In this document: piece by piece, positions 61,811-64,000 of the stretch
How the letters are laid out: each line of letters starts with the position of its first letter
Numbering within the stretch: position 1 is the stretch's first letter
Source of the DNA: JAPPHY01 sp965247535
GTDB lineage: Bacteria > Chloroflexota > Dehalococcoidia > Lucifugimonadales > UBA2985
Assembly: GCA_965247535.1 (NCBI GenBank)
Contig: OZ252018.1
Coordinates: forward strand, 1,913,290-1,977,289
DNA length: 64,000 nucleotides
Reading direction: 5' to 3'
Position numbers and translations under genes: made by a program
The notes under the pieces: generated by a model
What the model was told of the DNA's origin: nothing
The model's database searches: none
The model's input: only the letters and a program-made list of their open reading frames with translations

Positions 61811-62926
61811 TTAACCCTCTTCCTGGAACGTGGCCGGGTCATAGATCTCTACTAAGGAGACGCCGGTTAACCTGCCTCCATCGTCCTCCTCCTGGCCCCC
61901 CACCACCAGTACCCTTCCGTCCTGGAGCACAGTTGCCGTATAGTATGTGCCCCGCTCCTGTTCGAGATTGCCCGCCGAGGCCCACACGTCCGTTGAGGGG
62001 TTGTACATCTGCAGTTCCCTGGTGGCCACTAGCAGCACGTTCCCATTGTTGAGCAAGACGGCCGCGTGGCGGCTGCGGGCGTCGTTCATGTCGGCGACGC
62101 GCGTCCATGAATCCGTGGAGGGGTCGTACAGCTCCACGTTCCTGATGGGATCGGCTCCGGCTCGCCTTCTCTGCTTGAATTCCCCTCCCGGCACCAGGAC
62201 CATGCCATCGTTCATAAGAATCACCGGATAGCCTCCCGTGCGCTCCCGAAGGGGTTCACCGACAGCGGCCCACGTATCCGTGGCGGGGTCGTAGGTCTCC
62301 GTAAGGTCCGATCCGGCTACCAAAACCCTGCCGTCCTGCAGCAGGACGGCGCCGTGACTGTAGTTCTCGTTCTGCATGCTGCCCGCCGAAGTCCACTCGC
62401 CGGTGGCCGGGTCGAAAATCTCAGCCGAGGCAAACGGGTCCTGTCCGGCCTTGGTGGCGTCCCCGCCTCCGGTCACCAGAACACGGCCGTCCGCCATCAG
62501 GGTGGAAGTGGCAGCGTTGCGCGGCTCGGTCATGATGCCCGCCTGCGACCACTGCCCGTCGGAGGGGTCGTAGATCTCCGCGATCGCCTCATCGCTGTCC
62601 CCGGTCACCAGCACCCGCCCGTCGCTAAGCCGCGTAGCCCTGAGACCAAGGCCTCGTGCCACGGACATTTCTCCTGCCGACGACCACGAATCCGAGGCGG
62701 GGTCGTAGATCTCGGCTGAGGCCAGCTTACCGGACGGACTCTCCTGGCCTCCTACAACCAGCACGCGTCCATCTTCCAGTAGGGTAGCGGTGTGGCCCCA
62801 GCGTCCCGTGGAGATGCTGGCTGCCTCCATGGCATCGGGCTCACCGCCGCCGCAACCTGTGAAGGCGGCCAGCATGAGCGCCAGGCCAACTATCGCCAGA
62901 AGTCTTCCGGTTGCACTCGTTGCCAT
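61811..62926 (-). CDS. Kelch/galactose-oxidase-like lipoprotein 1
   Basis: A 371-aa secreted beta-propeller. Lipobox LAAFTGC near residue 19-25 after a hydrophobic core, then Kelch-type repeats of about 50 residues, each with DGRVLVVGGQ- and AEIYDPASDSW-like signatures (seven are traceable). Such proteins bind ligands or glycans at the cell surface. AGGAGG lies 6 bases before ATG 62926. A closely related gene lies 118 bases upstream on the same strand. Confidence 0.9.
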   Translation of the reverse strand: MATSATGRLLAIVGLALMLAAFTGCGGGEPDAMEAASISTGRWGHTATLLEDGRVLVVGGQESPSGKLASAEIYDPASDSWSSAGEMSVARGLGLRATRLSDGRVLVTGDSDEAIAEIYDPSDGQWSQAGIMTEPRNAATSTLMADGRVLVTGGGDATKAGQDPFASAEIFDPATGEWTSAGSMQNENYSHGAVLLQDGRVLVAGSDLTETYDPATDTWAAVGEPLRERTGGYPVILMNDGMVLVPGGEFKQRRRAGADPIRNVELYDPSTDSWTRVADMNDARSRHAAVLLNNGNVLLVATRELQMYNPSTDVWASAGNLEQERGTYYTATVLQDGRVLVVGGQEEDDGGRLTGVSLVEIYDPATFQEEG

Positions 62927-63044
62927 CTCGTACCTCCTGAAGGTCAACCCCTCAGGGTCAACCGCTGGGAGCCGTCTCCTGTCATCACGCTCTGCCCCGG
63001 GCAATGGAAGGCGAGAGAACGCGTCGTCCGAGCATCTCTCCGCG

Positions 63045-64000
63045 CTACCAGCCCTCAACTGAGTCGTAGATCTCCACGACACCGACTCCTAGGGCTCTGC
63101 CACCGTCGCCTTCCTCAGACATACCGCCTACCAGCAGAACCCGGCCATCCTGCAACAGAGTAGCAGTGGATAGAGTACCGTGAGATGTACTGAGATTGCC
63201 GGCCTCGGTCCATTCGCCTGTGGCGGGGTCGAAGATCTCCGTCGCCCTGTCGCCTATGACCAATACCCTGCCATCCGACAGCTTGACCGAAGTGTGGTTC
63301 TCCCTGGGCTCAGACATGGGAGCAGCCTCTTCCCACGCGTTCGACGCAGGGTTGTAGGACTCCGCGGTTCTGACGGGCACTATAGCTCCGGACCACCCAC
63401 CCTGCTGGAAGCGGCCTCCCGTCACCAGCACCCTTCCGTCCGCCAGGAGGTCTGCCGTTGTCCCAAAAGAGCGTTCCCTCGTGGGCGTGCCGCCGGCTGA
63501 CCACGACTCGTCCGACGGGTCAAAGAGCTCACCCATATACCTTCCCACGACGAGCACCTTGCCGTCTTCCAGCAACACTGCGCCGTGGCCCGCGTGCACC
63601 TGCTCCATTCTGGCGGCCTCCATCCACTCACCAGTGGCAGGATCGAATATCTCAACCGAGTCCAGCTGCTCCTCGCCGGCCTTGGTGGCATCCAAGCCTC
63701 CGGCCACAAGAACGCGGCCGTCGGGGAGCAGAGTCGCAGAGGGCCACGTCCTGGCCTGCATCATGGTGCCTGCGTCAGACCACTGGTCGGTAGCGGGGTC
63801 GTAAATCTCCGCCGTGCCCCCGTCGTTCTCGCCGGCGACGAGCGCCCGACCATCCGCCAACAGGACAGCTCTATGCCCCGAGCTGCGCGCCTCCGACATG
63901 CTGGCGGCGGCTGACCACAATTCCGTAGCCGGATCGAAAATCTCTGCCGAGGACAGCTTTTGGGACGGCGTGGACTGGCCGCCTATCACCAGAACGCGGC
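63045..64000 (-). CDS. Kelch/galactose-oxidase-like protein 2 (5' end outside window)
   Basis: A 318-residue visible part of a second beta-propeller. The upstream end continues past 64000 (RVLVIGGQS in frame at the edge), so the signal peptide is missing from view. Repeats (DGRVLVAGGLDATKA, EIFDPATGEW, DGRVLVIGD) match those of the gene next to it, indicating tandem duplication. The spacing of 118 bases and common orientation suggest an operon. Confidence 0.9.
   Translation of the reverse strand, partial: RVLVIGGQSTPSQKLSSAEIFDPATELWSAAASMSEARSSGHRAVLLADGRALVAGENDGGTAEIYDPATDQWSDAGTMMQARTWPSATLLPDGRVLVAGGLDATKAGEEQLDSVEIFDPATGEWMEAARMEQVHAGHGAVLLEDGKVLVVGRYMGELFDPSDESWSAGGTPTRERSFGTTADLLADGRVLVTGGRFQQGGWSGAIVPVRTAESYNPASNAWEEAAPMSEPRENHTSVKLSDGRVLVIGDRATEIFDPATGEWTEAGNLSTSHGTLSTATLLQDGRVLLVGGMSEEGDGGRALGVGVVEIYDSVEGW

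Noticed and set aside
1..64000. CRISPR arrays, prophage, integrases or IS transposases
   Set aside because: No regularly spaced direct repeats and no recombinase catalytic domain were found; the only integrase-like segment is the non-catalytic domain of the Gre fusion.

Overview
This is a 64 kb, GC-rich, gene-dense bacterial chromosome segment with short intergenic gaps, many GTG starts, operons joined by 4-base start/stop overlaps, and several lipoprotein-type signal peptides on binding proteins. The gene mix points to a free-living Chloroflexota bacterium, probably of the SAR202 or Dehalococcoidia type. It includes a complete branched-chain amino-acid type ABC system, an Fe(III) ABC system, an MMPL/RND exporter, a Rieske oxygenase, an FMN hydroxyacid oxidase beside a ThDP enzyme, and a DUF3090/SCO1664 pair otherwise familiar from Actinobacteria. 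That assignment is an inference; there is no rRNA here to anchor it. I see no prophage, integrase, CRISPR array or transposase, so this is core chromosome with a few decayed or accessory patches.

Layout. 1-1589: UbiA-type prenyltransferase (cut by the window edge) and Pcm repair methyltransferase. 1753-3597: GH15 glycosidase. 3623-8877: livK-H-M-G-F operon on the minus strand; the LivH is much longer than usual. 9038-11068: DUF1801 protein, ADP-ribosylglycohydrolase and a dual-specificity phosphatase. 11365-14193: DegV and an NCS2 permease with a soluble GHKL-like tail. 14241-19389: amino-acid type binding lipoprotein, a short GPP34-like protein, an MMPL exporter and a Rieske oxygenase broken by one in-frame TGA. 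19705-20998: VOC protein, small membrane protein, tRNA-Leu(CAG). 21127-24405: alpha/beta hydrolase, FtsH and a small convergent gene separated from FtsH by a 16-bp perfect hairpin. 24589-28496: Gre factor with an integrase-like N-terminal domain, DUF3090, SCO1664 family, orphan HigA, a small coiled-coil protein and an inositol-monophosphatase family enzyme. 28801-33240: CorC/HlyC-family protein, TilS, and NAD salvage genes pncA/pncB.

33328-38820 is an iron module: fbpA-B-C on the minus strand, divergent from a DtxR-family repressor and a membrane protein, with palindromes in the shared intergenic region. 38943-40295 is a frameshifted two-repeat secreted protein. 40791-45101 has a DUF502 membrane protein and a histidine kinase translationally coupled to a periplasmic binding protein. 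45402-48577 has Ppx/GppA and two thymidylate-kinase-like proteins, the second with an altered P-loop. 48767-49969 is a chromate transporter. 50100-58632 is an operon of two giant FtsX-type permeases and two ATPases. A MITE-like inverted-repeat element follows. 58945-61757 pairs a ThDP enzyme with an FMN 2-hydroxyacid oxidase, and 61811-64000 holds two tandem Kelch-type proteins, the last cut by the window edge.

No single locus proves to be an undescribed system. The strongest candidates for new biology are the SAM-like/Gre fusion, the NCS2-GHKL fusion, the double-FtsX/double-ATPase operon with an AbrB-like ATPase tail, the Ppx plus tandem TMK cluster with a Lys-to-Arg P-loop, and the binding-protein/histidine-kinase pair.
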